From assembly GCF_014529535.1 (NCBI RefSeq), contig NW_023503295.1, forward strand, positions 237,702 through 301,701: DNA of 64,000 nucleotides, given 5' to 3'. The notes under the pieces were generated by a model. The model made no database searches. It had not been told where the DNA came from and saw nothing but the letters and a program-made list of their open reading frames with translations. The position numbers were made by a program, and so were the translations under genes. This stretch comes from Bradysia coprophila (Eukaryota > Arthropoda > Insecta > Diptera > Sciaridae). Of the stretch, positions 44,424-56,880 are shown piece after piece. The stretch's first letter is position 1; each line of letters opens with the position of its first letter.

Positions 44424-47400
44424 TTATTTGCCAGTCGGTTTGAACCATTTCGGTACTTTCGTTCCCGTATTTGATATAGCTGACGAGGTGATGAATGTTC
44501 CAGAACCGGCCGATTGCTGTTTTCTGTTCGTGTTGCTGCTTTCATTCGACGAGGATTCGCCGTCTTCGGATGTAGTACTGCCAAAGTTGAGACCTCTGAA
44601 AACGAGAACAAAATGGTTAATGAAAATCTAGAGAGGTTTCTGTCAGTGTCACTCGGAAGATCGCGTGTGCAAAAACCAGAATCCAGAATTCTGGAAATTT
44701 TTTGGCCGAAAAACCGAACCTACTCGGACCAACGCAGAAAAATAAATTAAACGAGCCATCAGAACAGTCGGAGCGTTTGCTGCGACTGAGCCCCGTACAA
44801 ACCCGTATATCTATTGCGTACGTGACCCTAGTGCGTCTGTCACCCTACTTTGACCGTAAACCTATTGCGCCGGTTAATGTAGTTAAAGTAAAATTATTAT
44901 GTATAGCGCATAGCGCAATTACGAAGCCCCGTACGACGTTCCTTTCAAATGAAAAAAAAATTTCAAATAGCCCTAAAATTTTATTTTTTGAAGGGCCTAG
45001 TATCGGCATCAGTCCGAGGACCCAAATTTAAAATTTTTTTCAACTACCAAATGAAACAAAAATTACGAAAAACGGATGAAATTTGCTCGAGTTCTATGTA
45101 AAATACACATAGGGCCCTAGTAGCTTTTCACTTCTAAGGCCCTAACTCACGGTCCACTCACCCGATTTTAAAAAACTTTTTTTTCCTGGATTGGTATTGA
45201 CAATACCTATCATTTGCCGTGTCATTTTCATTTCCATCGTTTATTTTGCCATAAATATCACCAAAAGACCTTAAATCACTTAGGTGGCCCTAACTCACGA
45301 AGGGCCGACCCGAATATGCCCATCTTCGAACTTAGCCTCACTATTTTGACTATCTTTCAAAATTTTGAAATCGGATTTGATTTACTCAAGATATCGACGT
45401 GACAGACGGACAGACGGACAGACAAAATTTTTATTGCAGATTCGTCATCTATGAACATAGGCAAACACTTTGCCCTTACCGTCTGCTTCGAATTCCATCA
45501 ATTACACACGGCATCGTAATCCCGGCTAAAGAGAAAAGAAAATCGGGAAATGGAATGCAATCGAGAGTAGAAATCGGAAAATTATAAAAAACGAAAAACG
45601 AGTTCTAGAATTGATGTAAAAGCTAAAAATCGTAAAAATAGCGAAATGCGTGGGAATTAAAGTGGTTAGATGATAACAGTTGAGTGTATACAACGCGAAG
45701 CGGTTTCAGGTTTTAAACGATTTTTTTAATTGATTTTCTTCATTTCGGAAACGTTGAAGTAGTGTAACTTAGTCTATATAATTTTTGATCTGTCTGTACT
45801 TGCGTCATTTGAAAGTAACAGAATTCAAACGTCTGGAAATTTACTAATCCATTTTTTTCCACTCGCTCCGCTCGCGCTATTTTTCTTTATAAAAACACTT
45901 TCAATCATCCGTAATGCTGATAATATGAAGAAAAACATTATTTGTCAGCATCATCGAAAAATTAGGATGATATATCGCTCAAAACCACTTACAGTGGAGG
46001 TGTGACGCAAGTCCTGTTATCCACTTACAAAAGAACTGATATCAGTGTAGGTGACGCTTACAGATTCGACACGCAAAATGATATGCGTCAGAAATGGCAG
46101 CTGATGAGGAAAGTACGCGAAAGTTTGATCAACAAACATTTTACCCGAAAAAATTTTAGAAAGAAAATTATAACAAAACAAATTTTCGTCAACAAGTGGC
46201 AGATGATTCGACTTTCTTCCGTTTGAATTCCATGCTTTAAAGCAATATATTTCACTTTTTCAAAAATTTTCCTTCCTCAACATCTGCCACTTGTGACGCA
46301 ATTTTTTTTTGTTATAATTTTCTTTCTAAAATTTTTCGGGTAAAATTTTTGTTGATTAAACTTTCGCGTACTTTCCTCATCAGTTGTCATTTGTGACGAA
46401 TATCTTTTTGCGTGTCGAATCTGTAAGCGTCACCTACACCGATATCAGCTCTTTTGTAAGTTTTGATTTTTTAGAATTTGGTAGCAGATAATAGACAATC
46501 ATATTGTGCAGTTTGAACGAAAATATTTTTCTTGACGAAAAACAATAAATTGATGAAATTCGAAAATTTGACGAAAATACAGCCTGTAAATATTTTTCAT
46601 ATGCAGAATGAGCACCAGCTGAATATCACCAGCTGGATCTGCTAACACACACTTATTGTATGATAAACAATCAAAACACATTCTTAACAATGTGTTTACT
46701 TCATTCATTCGTGTTATGTGCGCGTAGATGACGTTAACGTAGAAATGCACTGTGTGTAGGTTGTCTTTGAATTGTATACAATACAAAGTGTTTTTGTTTG
46801 TACACCAGCTGGTGATATTCAGCTGGTGCTCATTCTGCATATGAGAAACGTTTAGCAATTGTAGAAAATTTGTTGAAATTCAAAATTTAACGCAATTAAA
46901 ACGCTCATAGCTCCAAGATAAGCGACATTTTAGGGAAACCATGAAACACATGTCGACTAGAATGTGAAACTCTATAAATTTGTCTTTTAAACGAACTTTC
47001 TATCTGCCATATTTTCTGGGGTTCTATAGTTCAATAACTTAAAACGCTCATAGCTCCGAAATTCAAATTAGTTTCTTAGAATTACGTGTTCCTCAGCCCT
47101 GCGGAAATTTTTTTTTGTCAAATTTTTCAGTGAGAACGGACTTGCGTCACGGCCCTTCACTAACGTAGGGCCATGATGTGTTCAGCAAATTTATAGAGGA
47201 TCTACGTAGGTATGTTGCTTCAGTAAGATTCTTCGCTGGAAAATCCTAACATTTTTACCGGAAAATTTGGTCGAATTTTAGTGGTGGATACCGAGAAAAA
47301 TCGGGAAGAAAACATTATTTCCAATGGAAGATCGTCGACGTTGTTTGCATGCATTTAAGCACATCAAAAATAATTTTTGAGTGAGTTTAAATAGCCGCTT

Positions 47401-49542
47401 TCTTTCACAGTAATTTCCCTTGAGCTGTTTCTCCAGGCGATATAAGTAATGATGACAGAGAGCTCATATTTGCCTAAACGTTATAGGGTCTCAAAATCAC
47501 TGACTGACAAGGAACTGGGTCTAAGATTGATGAGTCCTCGAAAGTGAGTTTCCTTGGATACGTGTACCGAAAACGTTTATGGAACCCAGATCCAGTGTCA
47601 CTAAATAGAAACAAGAAAAATTACCTGGACTTCTTTGCAGACCAAACGGCAGCTTTGTGTGTTGAAATTTTCGCTAAAAACTCCTCCCTCAGTAAATTCG
47701 GGCTGCAAGAACTTTCATCGGTGCCGAAATGCAGCAAAGCCATCGGAACGCAGTGATTCTCCACCAATCGACTCTCGTTATCCAATACGGTTTTCGGCGG
47801 AGTAATATCTGCGATGGAAGGAACGAAAAAAAAAAACTTTTCAAAACTCTCGACACACACGAAATTCGACCGTCTGAACGTTACATAAATGGAATTTCAT
47901 TGTCGGATCGACTAGGAAACCACGCACGAAATCCACCACTTGCTGAACCGTATCCGATGGCAGAAATATTCCTTGCAGCACCAATCGATTGGCGAATTGA
48001 ATGCGAATGACCGTGGTCCGGTATCGATTCAATTTTAACATCGTTTGATTGTCGTGCTCCATTTCGCGCATTTTTGTTGTCATCAGCGGTGCATTTTCCA
48101 GCCCTTGTGTCTGCGTTCGCAGGTCACGCAGCAAGACTTTTATGTCGTTGACGGTTACGTCGAAGAACGAGTCTTTTGCGTCTTCATCGCTGATGATACG
48201 CTGGGTGCTGTCCAGTGAAAACAGAATTGCATGCCGTTCGCCGATCTGAAAATTTGTTCAAAGTTCATCTTGACCATCGATAGTCTGGGCTGGGCGTGCT
48301 CCACACAAAATCGGAATTGAATCGTCTCACCTCAATGATTTCGGGTTCCTCTTCTACCTCCATTTCATTTGATTCAACTTCCGATGCTACATCCGGACAA
48401 CTCGTCGATGGTGCTTCTGTCGCAACTGTTTCATCATATTTTGCTCGCTTTACATCATTACTGACTGGTGACAGACTGTGACCAATGCCTGGCATAATGG
48501 TAGCATTATCCGATGTTTCCATGGTTACATCAGTTTTTCCGGACAGGTCTAGGGCAGGAGTATTTTCAGTAGCAGTTGAATTATCCGCTGGTTGAGCTGC
48601 CGGAGCAACGGAAATGACCCGGGAAACGTTTGCTTGGCTGAAAATGAAAATAAATTCCGTTACCTCACACCGGTAAAGGTATTGTCAATGAAAGTAAATG
48701 GATAGGTATGGCCAAACGTTCAAATTTGTTCTAGCCGGAGCACATACGGATTTGCATGGCGCCACCTCAAACGAACTCATTTCTAGTGCAAATTTCCACT
48801 AGAAATGAGTTCGTTTGAGGTGGCGCCATGCAAATCCGTATGTGCTCCGACTTGTATGGACTGGCCGTACCGACTTATCTACTTTCATTGGGTATTGTCG
48901 CCGCTTACGTTTTTAAGGAGTCAGCCTTTCGTTGCACCAATCGAAACATAGCCCGTCCTCCAGTCAATCCCAAACTTTTCAGCGTTGTTGTCGCTAACGC
49001 AGTTCCGTGTATGTCCGTTCGCATGTAAATTAGCACCAAATCGTCTTCGGAACATTTCTCGGGACACAGTTTTCGGAGTACGTCCATCAATGTCAGATCC
49101 GGTTGGAATGAATCACTTTTCCGTGAACCATCCTCGAATTGGATCATTAACACGACTTCAGACTCTTGACGCTGAAATGTAAACACAAAACTTGAGCCGG
49201 TTGCCCCACTGGGCTATCGCTTCGATTATTTTTGAACAATCTACCTGCTTCAGCACTTTAACCATTTCCAATTGGGCATTGTTTGGTAAGCCGGTAAATC
49301 GAAACATCAGCGACAAATCGAGGATTCGTTTGTGATGTCGAAGATCATATTCGCTCGACTGGAAATTATGTTTTTGGCAGACTTCGTCTAGAATCTTTGA
49401 ATTTCATTTTTTAGTTGCCGGGTGGTTTCCGTGGAATAACAATTAAAGCACTCCGGTTTACCTGAAGCACGGTTTTGTTCGGTGGAACTTTAACGTTCAT
49501 CCTCCGTCCATTAGGCGTTAATACAGTCACGACGCTGGCCAT
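44424..49542 (-). CDS. ASPSCR1: ASPSCR1/TUG: tether protein with UBL and UBX domains
   Basis: Seven exons on the minus strand: 49542-49462, 49394-49245, 49171-48909, 48637-48331, 48245-47885, 47808-47625 and 44595-44424. All phases agree and give 505 residues (human about 550). The N-terminal ubiquitin-like domain is MASVVTVLTPNGRRMNVKVP plus SSEYDLRHHKRILDLS and LPNNAQLEMV. A second UBL-like segment covers residues 78-155 (EDDLVLIYMR, LTGGRAMFRL), followed by an acidic linker, then the UBX domain (about 343-425, TVIRIQF to ITPPKT) and the C-terminal PKWFKP motif. TUG proteins bind p97/VCP and in mammals hold GLUT4 vesicles at the Golgi. The fly orthologue is little studied. Intron 3 contains a complete MITE and intron 6 (3 kb) several repeats. 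Confidence 0.95.
44745..45525. mobile_element. CCCCGTACGAA-superfamily repeat in TUG intron 6
   Basis: Inverted copy of parts of 60793-61962, from ACGAGCCATCAGAACAGTCG to GGCATCGTAATCC. It contains the GACAGACGGACAGACGGAC tract. It lacks the 61136-61290 palindrome present in the other copy and so records the empty site. Confidence 0.65.
46005..46460. mobile_element. Foldback element with about 190-bp arms in TUG intron 6
   Basis: The left arm (TTACAAAAGAACTGATATCAG, GTGACGCTTACAGATTCGAC) is inverted at the right end (GTCGAATCTGTAAGCGTCAC, GATATCAGCTCTTTTGTAAG). The outermost GTGACGCAAGTCC relates it to 32699-33119. Intron-borne, no coding capacity. Confidence 0.65.
46598..46843. repeat. Palindrome with 40-bp near-perfect arms
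   Basis: Arms CATATGCAGAATGAGCACCA...TCACCAGCTGG and inverse, with GAATATCACCAGCTGG sub-palindromes. The loop is about 165 bp. Located in TUG intron 6. The interval 46861-47624 holds only a lone GGACTTGCGTCAC arm (47145) and AT-rich DNA. Confidence 0.65.
48686..48890. mobile_element. 205-bp palindromic MITE (family B), copy 2, in TUG intron 3
   Basis: Same ends and length as 32802-33006. Perfect 8-bp duplication GGTATTGT (48678-48685, 48891-48898). Removing the MITE and one duplication shortens the 271-nt intron to 58 nt, the normal size for this gene. Confidence 0.95.
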
Positions 49543-50020
49543 TGTCTTCGACCATTAGATGGTGAGAAGGCTTGATACAGACGTGATTAGTATACAGCGA
49601 TTACTGAGTTTAAATACCTAAACCACAAAAGCAAAGGCTGAATATTACACACAGATTATGACTTACGACGCAGTGGATGTGTTCACAAAAAACGGTAAAT
49701 ACAGATCAAATTACGCTAATGAATGGTGCAGTTGCTGCAACACTCATTATCCAATTTAGATACTTTCCGTATGTCATCAATTACTACCACCACTAGCCCC
49801 ATAACCATTTATTTCACACCAAAAAATCCCTCAGACTTACCACAATTTTTGTATTCTTCACGTATACGTTACTTGCAATATTTCCAAAAACATGCATAAT
49901 CTAACCCAAATGTCATCAAAAGTAAGAGGAGATATGTCAAGTCTGACTTTTGTGAATCTTACTCTACTACATTCTACATATTAAGGCGTGCGTTATAGAC
50001 TATAGCTGTTATGATCAGAA
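49543..50020. other. TUG 5' flank
   Basis: Promoter and 5' UTR side of the minus-strand TUG gene; AT-rich, no element recognised. Confidence 0.3.
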
Positions 50021-51240
50021 AACGAGCAAACCGAAGACTAGTTATTATAACTTGCCTTGGGGTACTTGTCAAAGTATTTTCTTCTCTTTCAACGTGGTAT
50101 GTTGAGAGCGAGAGGACAGAAGACCAGTTTATTTTAACTTGTCTTGGGGTACTTGTCAAAATATCTTCTTCTCTTTCATCATAACTCTTAATTATGATCA
50201 GAGCGAGAAAACCGAAGACTAGTTAATTATAACTTGCCTTGGGGTACTTGTCAAAGTATTTTCTTCTCTTTCAACGTGGTATGTTGAGAGCGAGAGGACA
50301 GAAGACCAGTTTATTTTAACTTGTCTTGGGGTACTTGTCAAAATATCTTCTTCTCTTTCATCATAACACTCAATTAGGATCTGAGCGATCAGAGCGAGGA
50401 AACCGAAGACTGGTTAATTATAACTTGCCTTGGGGTACTTGTCAAAGTATTTGCTTCTCTTTCAACGTGGTATGTTGAGAGTGAGAGGACAGAAGACCAG
50501 TTTATTTTAACTTGCATTGGGATACCTGTCAAAATATCTTCTTCTCTTTCATCATAACACTCATTTAGGATCTGAGCGATCAGAGCGAGGAAACCGAAGA
50601 CTGGTTAATTATAACTTGCCTTGGGGTACTTGTCAATGTATTTGCTTCTCTTTCAACGTGGTATGTTGAGAGCGAGAGGACAGAAGACCAGTTTATTTTA
50701 ACTTGTCTTGGGGTACTTGTCAAAATATCTTCTTCTCTTTCATCATAACACTCAATTAGGATCTGAGCGATCAGAGCGAGGAAACCGAAGACTGGTTAAT
50801 TATAACTTGCCTTGGGGTACTTGTCAAAGTATTTGCTTCTCTTTCAACGTGGTATGTTGAGAGCGAGAGAAGAGAAGACCAGTTTATTTTAACTTGCATT
50901 GGGATACCTGTCAAAATATCTTCTTCTCTTTCATCATAACACTGAATTAGGATCTGAGCGATCAGAGCGAGGAAACCGAAGACTGGTTAATTATAACTTG
51001 CCTTGGGGTACTTGTCAAAGTATTTGCTTCTCTTTCAACGTGGTATGTTGAGAGCGAGAGAAGAGAAGACCAGTTTATTTTAACTTGTCTTGGGATACTT
51101 GTCAAAATATCTTCTTCTCTTTCATCATAACACTCTATTAGGATCAGATCGATCAGAGCGAGAGAACCGAAGACTAGTTAATTATAACTTGCCTTGGGAT
51201 ACTTGTCAAAATATTTCTTTCTCTCTCATCATAATAGTCT
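50021..51240. repeat. Tandem array with a period of 180-191 bp
   Basis: Seven units start at the landmark AACCGAAGACT (about 50030, 50209, 50400, 50591, 50781, 50971 and 51155). Each unit has two related halves, AACTTGCCTTGGGGTACTTG and AACTTGTCTTGGGGTACTTG, about 90 bp apart, so the unit arose by duplication of a shorter one. GATCTGAGCGATCAGAGCG appears in the middle units. Not coding. Confidence 0.9.
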
Positions 51241-51359
51241 ATACTCTTTGATTGCTTCTTATAAGCGTATTGTTAAAACACAGTACTAACTTCAATGCAA
51301 ATAACTGTCATTCGATGTGTGTTTATAATTTTGAATTCTTTAAGCGTGTTTATAACGAC

Positions 51360-51870
51360 ATCAAGAGGTACTTTTGATCAAGGTTCTGAAAGAACAGGTT
51401 TAGACAACTCTGAATTGATCACGAAGGCGGTGACACACAAATTGCGTCAACGGCTACGAAGTTCATATGAGAAAGGCAACTTAACCAAAATAAAATTCCG
51501 AATTTTCCTAAAAAAACATTTTCTTCAAGTTGATTTCACACAATCTGTACTGAGTGCGTTTATCAATTTCGGTGTCACCCGCCTTCGTGGATGTTTTAAC
51601 CAAGGCTCTGAAAGAACAGGTTAAGACAACTCTGAGTTGATCACGAAGGCGGTGACACACAATTGCGTCAACGGATGCGAAGTTTTTATGTAAAATGGAA
51701 CTTAACAAAAACAAAATTCTGAATTTTCGAGAAAAATATTTTATTCAAGTTGATTTCTCACACTATCTGTTTATAAAATTTGGTGTCACCCGCCTTAATG
51801 GTTGTCTTAACCTGTTCTTTCAGAACTTCGGTTTTAACCTGTACTTTCAAAACCTTGCATTTGATATGAA
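51360..51870. repeat. Repeat block with GATCACGAAGGCGGTGACAC, direct and inverted
   Basis: Two direct copies (about 51365-51440, 51598-51670) and inverted ends (GGTGTCACCCGCCT at about 51572 and 51780). Related to 39764-40290. An open frame at 51295-51624 is a by-product. 51871-52581 holds GGTAGTTGA/ACTACCAA simple repeats at 52240-52400 and nothing else. Confidence 0.5.
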
Positions 51871-52585
51871 AATCATTTCGCTAAATTTCAACTGACAGAG
51901 TTGCGGGAATCGTTTACAATTTTTACAGTGGCTCATCATTAACATTAGGATTGTTCTGTTAAGTAAATGGACAATATGAATAAACTCGATAGTATGAACG
52001 TATTAAATCTGCATTTTTAAAGACGACAAGTCCAAAAGAATTTAATGTTTAGCTGAGTGTGTCACTAAGGTAAATTTGCATAAAAATAGCGCAAAAAACT
52101 CTTTTTGACCACTTTTGACTGTACCTGGCCTAGTTATAGCACATTTGCCACATTTCTTGGATGGAAATTCTTTTTGACTAAATGTGAAAAATATGATCTG
52201 TGAAACAAATGTAAAAAATTTGGTCAGCGGAGAATGACCAAACTGGTAGTTGAATGGTACTGGTAGATGTGTTTACTGTTTAAAAGCTGCATACCGACTG
52301 ATGAAATTGATAATTTGGTAGTTAACTTAATACCAACTTAATAGTTGAATACCAACTTGGTAGTTGAATACTAACTTGGTAGTTGACTACCAAACTGCTA
52401 GAAACTGTTCAACAGCTGGCCAAATATCGACTGATAAAACTATTCTTGCTGCTTGCTGATAACTCACGTATTTGGTATTGACAGCTGCAGAAAAAATTGA
52501 GAGTAAGAAAAAAGAACTCACCAGGCTTATAGCCGGTCTATTCTTCACGATTTTAAGAATGCGTAGGCCAAAAATTGACATTTAA

Positions 52586-53253
52586 GAGTAATATCGCCGA
52601 ATCTTCAGGTGATTTTTTTAACTTTGGGAACAAGCGGTCTATGATTTGAATGAGTGATAGCTCGTTGGATTCGTCTTTCAATTCTAAGAAACTCGTATCT
52701 TTCACTTTTTCTAAAAAAATTGTTTTCTGTGAAAAGCGTTCAAAAGTGAAGACATGTCAGAGGGTACCGAAAACAATTTTTCGACAGGAACTCAAGAAAA
52801 AATAATTTTAAATTGTTGTAATGTTGTCCGAATGTCGGCCTGCATTTTGACACCAACATTTTTTCCAACACTTCTGTGGGCTTGCAGCACAAAAGTTCTG
52901 GGTTTATTTATATGCGGAACGATAGTGGCTGAGGCCAGCTACAACAACCCATACTCAGTTTCGTGGAACATCGAAGCTGCAGAGAAGGCGGACTCTCCGA
53001 ACATTCACTACATTTTTAGTCACAACTCTCGTGGATCTACTCGCACCAAGCGGTGAGTATACTCTTCCTGTAGTTCTTTACAAGGCCGACATTCGTACAA
53101 CATTACAACAATTTAAAATCATTTTGTCTTGATTTATTGTCGAAAAACTGTTTTCGGTATCCACTGACATGTCTTCACTTTGAACGCTTTTCACAGAAAA
53201 CCATTTTTTTTAGAAAAAGTGAAAAATCACCTTAAGATTTGGCGATATCACTC
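52586..53253. mobile_element. Complete 668-bp foldback flanked by TTAA
   Basis: Both ends abut TTAA (52582-52585 and 53254-53257). The arms of about 200-260 bp start GAGTAATATCGCCGAATC and end GATTTGGCGATATCACTC. The centre (about 52850-53050) is unique. Related arms at 445-753 and 17729-18062 show the same border. Likely a non-autonomous element moved by a TTAA-specific transposase (piggyBac type); this is inference. It lies 250 bp upstream of Pex16. Confidence 0.8.
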
Positions 53254-53506
53254 TTAAGTGGTAAGCGTGGTAAGGTTCAAATACATATTTTGGCGCCCTT
53301 CTTACCAACTATTACATGACATCTACTGAAGTAGAAGATCGAAAACGTACTAGAATAGAGTTATCGTCTTTGTCTATCACAGAAATTTCATTATTTACCG
53401 ATAAGCAGGTCGATGGTCGATGCTATATTTGTTTTGGGGTATAGTGTGATAGTGATTAGTGTGAAGTGAAGTATTGTAAAATTAGTAGAAAAAAAAATCT
53501 GTAAAA

Positions 53507-54776
53507 ATGTCTTCAATTCCAACCAGTCTATCCGACCTGTATAAAAGATACAAAAAATGGGTCGGCGATAATCCTCAAGTAGTTGGCGATGTAGAAACAA
53601 CCATAAAATGGTTATCCTATTTCATAGCTGGTTAGTTGTTTCTTATCTAATTTTTATAAATACATTCGCAAGCTTACATGGCTTCCGTGGCTTTACCGAT
53701 TTGCGATTTTTGTCACCGATTTGCATTCCGTTTTCGCATCGATTTTCAGGTCGCATAAACACATCACCAATCATTTCCGAACTAATTTACTCGCTGTCGA
53801 ACCTGCTGGTGTTGTTCAACGATCGCATCATAACAAAATGTCAATATGGACAACTGCACGACAGCCACGAAACGAATCTGCAACTGCTGTTAACGACGCT
53901 GGAGTACTGTGAGGTTTTCATCGAAATTACTGCTGCCAAATTGTGGGGAAACGCTGGACGCTGGTTTTTCATATTCGTCGTTCAGGTGGTCAAGTACGAA
54001 AACGTTTAATTGAAAAGGCCAAACAAATGGATCCTCATAACGAAAATGTCCCACTTTCAGATGCATCGGTCGAATGTTACTCGTTTTCAAACACAAACAG
54101 CTGATTTCCAAAAGTCCGCCAATAGCTCCGATAAATCGAAAGACATGGTCGCAAAGCGACGAGGATCAAATCACAAATCAAGGCAATAACTTCGCGACAA
54201 ACAGTGCATTTACATTCACATTGAAGAGGTCGGGCAAAGTGATCCGTAAGGTTGAAGGAGCCCCACCGATACATCTGCGCAGTTGGAAACCATTGGCCGA
54301 AGAGACATTAAATGTTCAAAGCATTCCGACAATCGGAAAAACATTCACACTGGCCGAATCGCTGTACATTTTCAAGCCATTGATCCATTTGACTTGTTCG
54401 TCGGTGGTCGGATTGAATTCGTGGAAGAGCTACTCATTGTCATTGCTACTGGATATTGCCAGGTAATTCGATCACATCCATGTACGTCAGCAAGGCAACT
54501 GAATGTTTTTCAAAATTACTTTCCAGTCTGCGCATCTATTACGATCAACGAGATAAACTCACGAAAGAACAGAAAATGGAATTGTCAAAACGATGCGTTT
54601 CGCTGCTGCTGTATCTGATGCGATCGCCGTTCTACGAGAAATGCAGCCGGGATCGAATCAGTCGCCTAATCACGTCCGTTGCCAGTACCATTCCATTCAC
54701 AAATGTCGTGTGTAAACCGTTGCTGGATTACATTCCGCATTGGCAGTCAACTTACTTCTACATGTGGTCCACATAA
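53507..54776 (+). CDS. Pex16: Peroxin-16
   Basis: Four exons: 53507-53630, 53750-53993, 54061-54462 and 54527-54776, with introns of 119, 67 and 64 nt, all phase-consistent; 339 residues (human PEX16 336). Start [19 protein letters not shown]. The family landmarks are present: [18 protein letters not shown], the hydrophobic segment [11 protein letters not shown] near residue 115, [36 protein letters not shown] and the C-terminal [12 protein letters not shown]16 is an ER/peroxisomal membrane protein that acts as receptor for PEX3 and other membrane peroxins in early peroxisome formation. Confidence 0.96.
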
Positions 54777-54863
54777 GATTTGTGTATTCGGCTGCAAAGT
54801 GTGCGTGTTGTGCGTGTTTGATCGGTGGGTTATGGAAATCGGGGGAAACATTTTATTCCGTTG

Positions 54864-54869
54864 AATAAA
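54864..54869 (+). terminator. Poly(A) signal of Pex16
   Basis: AATAAA 88 nt after the Pex16 stop codon. Confidence 0.6.
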
Positions 54870-55254
54870 AGGAAATTTAATTCTTTTTCTAAAAATCAAA
54901 TGAGTTTTGTGCCGTCCAGCTTGAAAGGAGACCTTCTGCTGAACGATCATAATACGGTAGAAGATACGGCGGTTATCTCTATTTGTGTTATCGCTGATAA
55001 ACAGACAGCTGCAATAACTCGGTAGAAATGTCGACTGCATTGCTACAAGTCAACGATACGCACGTTTACATAATTTGTTATTCAGACACTTATCAACAAT
55101 TCACGTCAAAGCTTTTAATCTATGTAATGCGGTAAGTATCCTTCCTATCAAAACGAAACGAAAGTTATGTTATGTAAGCGGATCGGATGGCGCATTCTGC
55201 ACAAAAACGAGGTGCATCGAAGCGATTTCCTGCGATTAGCCACATACGACCCCG
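54870..55254. other. Intergenic after Pex16
   Basis: No gene or element border recognised. Confidence 0.3.
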
Positions 55255-56880
55255 AGGGATTCTTCTGAAAAACAGAACATCAAAATCGGACGCATTTTCT
55301 ATTGGAAGTACCTACAAAGGTATTCGACCCCAGAAGCCAAAACCACTTTCAAAAACATAGCTAACGCCGACCCGTACGAAACACCTATTCGTATCAAAAG
55401 CCTTTACTGTGAAACTCTTCATTTCTTTTACTTCATTCTCTACTGAAAAACTATTCTCCCTTTAAAATCACTTACATTATCCACTCTTTGCCTTGTTATC
55501 ATATACAAATAAATTGCCGGAGGCAATATAGACAGCCCCGTACGAAGTCAACTTTCATAAATTCCTATTTAAACAGCTATATTTACCTATATTTTCCTAT
55601 AAACAAACATTTCACAGATGAATATGCTATTATATAGCTCTATATGCCTGTATACAGCTCAATATAGGTGAATATAGATATATGGAATGCCTGAAACACC
55701 CCACACACATAATAAATTATTTCCATGTTAACAGAAACACTCTAAGCATCATTTTTCCCACTTTATATCACTTTTATTAAAATCCAATATGGCCACCGGA
55801 GGCCATTTTGTTAGGAGACCGGAAATTTTACCGACGCTTTACATTCGTTAATACCTTTCAAACAATAAAAAATTCATGAAATTCGGTCAAAATTTACTCG
55901 AGATATTGACAAAATACTCCACGTTCACTGTACGGCCGAGTAGCCAGATAAGAGCTCACTCCAAGAGACCTAGCTCACGCTCCGGAGAACATAATTTCAA
56001 AAACTTTTTTTTCCCTGATTGGTACGGTCAATACCTATCTAATAAAGCTAAAACAGACGAAATATGTTCAAATGTGGCCGACCTACAAGCAAAAACTGCT
56101 TGCCGCCCTGTGCCTGTTTCACACCAAGGGGTCTAACTCACGAGTCGGTCATCCGATTTCCATAAACTTTTTTTTTGTCGATCGGTATTGTAAATATCTT
56201 TCATTCGATGTATCATTTACGAGTATAGCGTTTAAATGTCCGGAGATATCTTCGAAAAACCGTAAAGCACTTATTGGGCCACAGCTCGGAAAGGGACGAT
56301 CCAAAATCACTCATCTTCGAACTTAGCCTGTCTTTTGACATTACCAAACGGAAAAAAAAAGAATTTTCAAAATCGGATGCGTTTTACTCAAGTTATCGTG
56401 CAGACGGACAGACGGACAGACGGACATTTTTTTTCACTGATTTGGCATCTCTAGACAACCACAATAGGTTTCCCCTTACTCAGGGAGTCCAATTTGACGT
56501 GTTACGGACGTATGCGTAAACGCATAGGACCCCAGTACTTCGTACGGGTCTAAAAATTCTTCGAAGCTTGTGTGGCTAGTGTGAGGTGATCAAAAACCGA
56601 AAACTTGCATTTTTCTTACAAAAATTTCTCCAGTTGCACAAGCCGTACAGGGTACTACCGGAGCAAATAGGGTCTTATTGGGATTAAAATTCATCCACAC
56701 GGAGATATGCACAGTTGAAGTTTTCAACCGAAAAAAGACTGAAAACTCACACTTTTCTTACAGAAATTTCTCGAGGTACATGAAAAGTTCTAGGTCGTGT
56801 GGGATGTCATTAGAAAGGTAATTGCATGTTCTTTCAGGGAAAGTAGAGCTTGCGGAAGTTTGGCAGCATCTACGATTCAA
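55255..56880. mobile_element. Truncated family E foldback arm interrupted by a 1.2-kb repeat
   Basis: 55255-55354 (GAGGGATTCTTCTGAAAAAC to AACCACTTTCAAAAA) continues at 56557 with TTCTTCGAAGCTTGTGTGGC, colinear with family E at 11633 and 22811. The inserted segment is the second copy of the GACCCGTACGAA-ended element. The far end is degenerate, and the second arm is missing. Confidence 0.7.
55355..56556. mobile_element. 1.2-kb repeat with GACCCGTACGAA ends, copy 2 (nested)
   Basis: Colinear with 31491-32694 over its whole length, from CATAGCTAACGCCGACCCG to GTACGGGTCTAAAAA. It sits inside a family E arm and is therefore younger than that arm. Confidence 0.75.
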
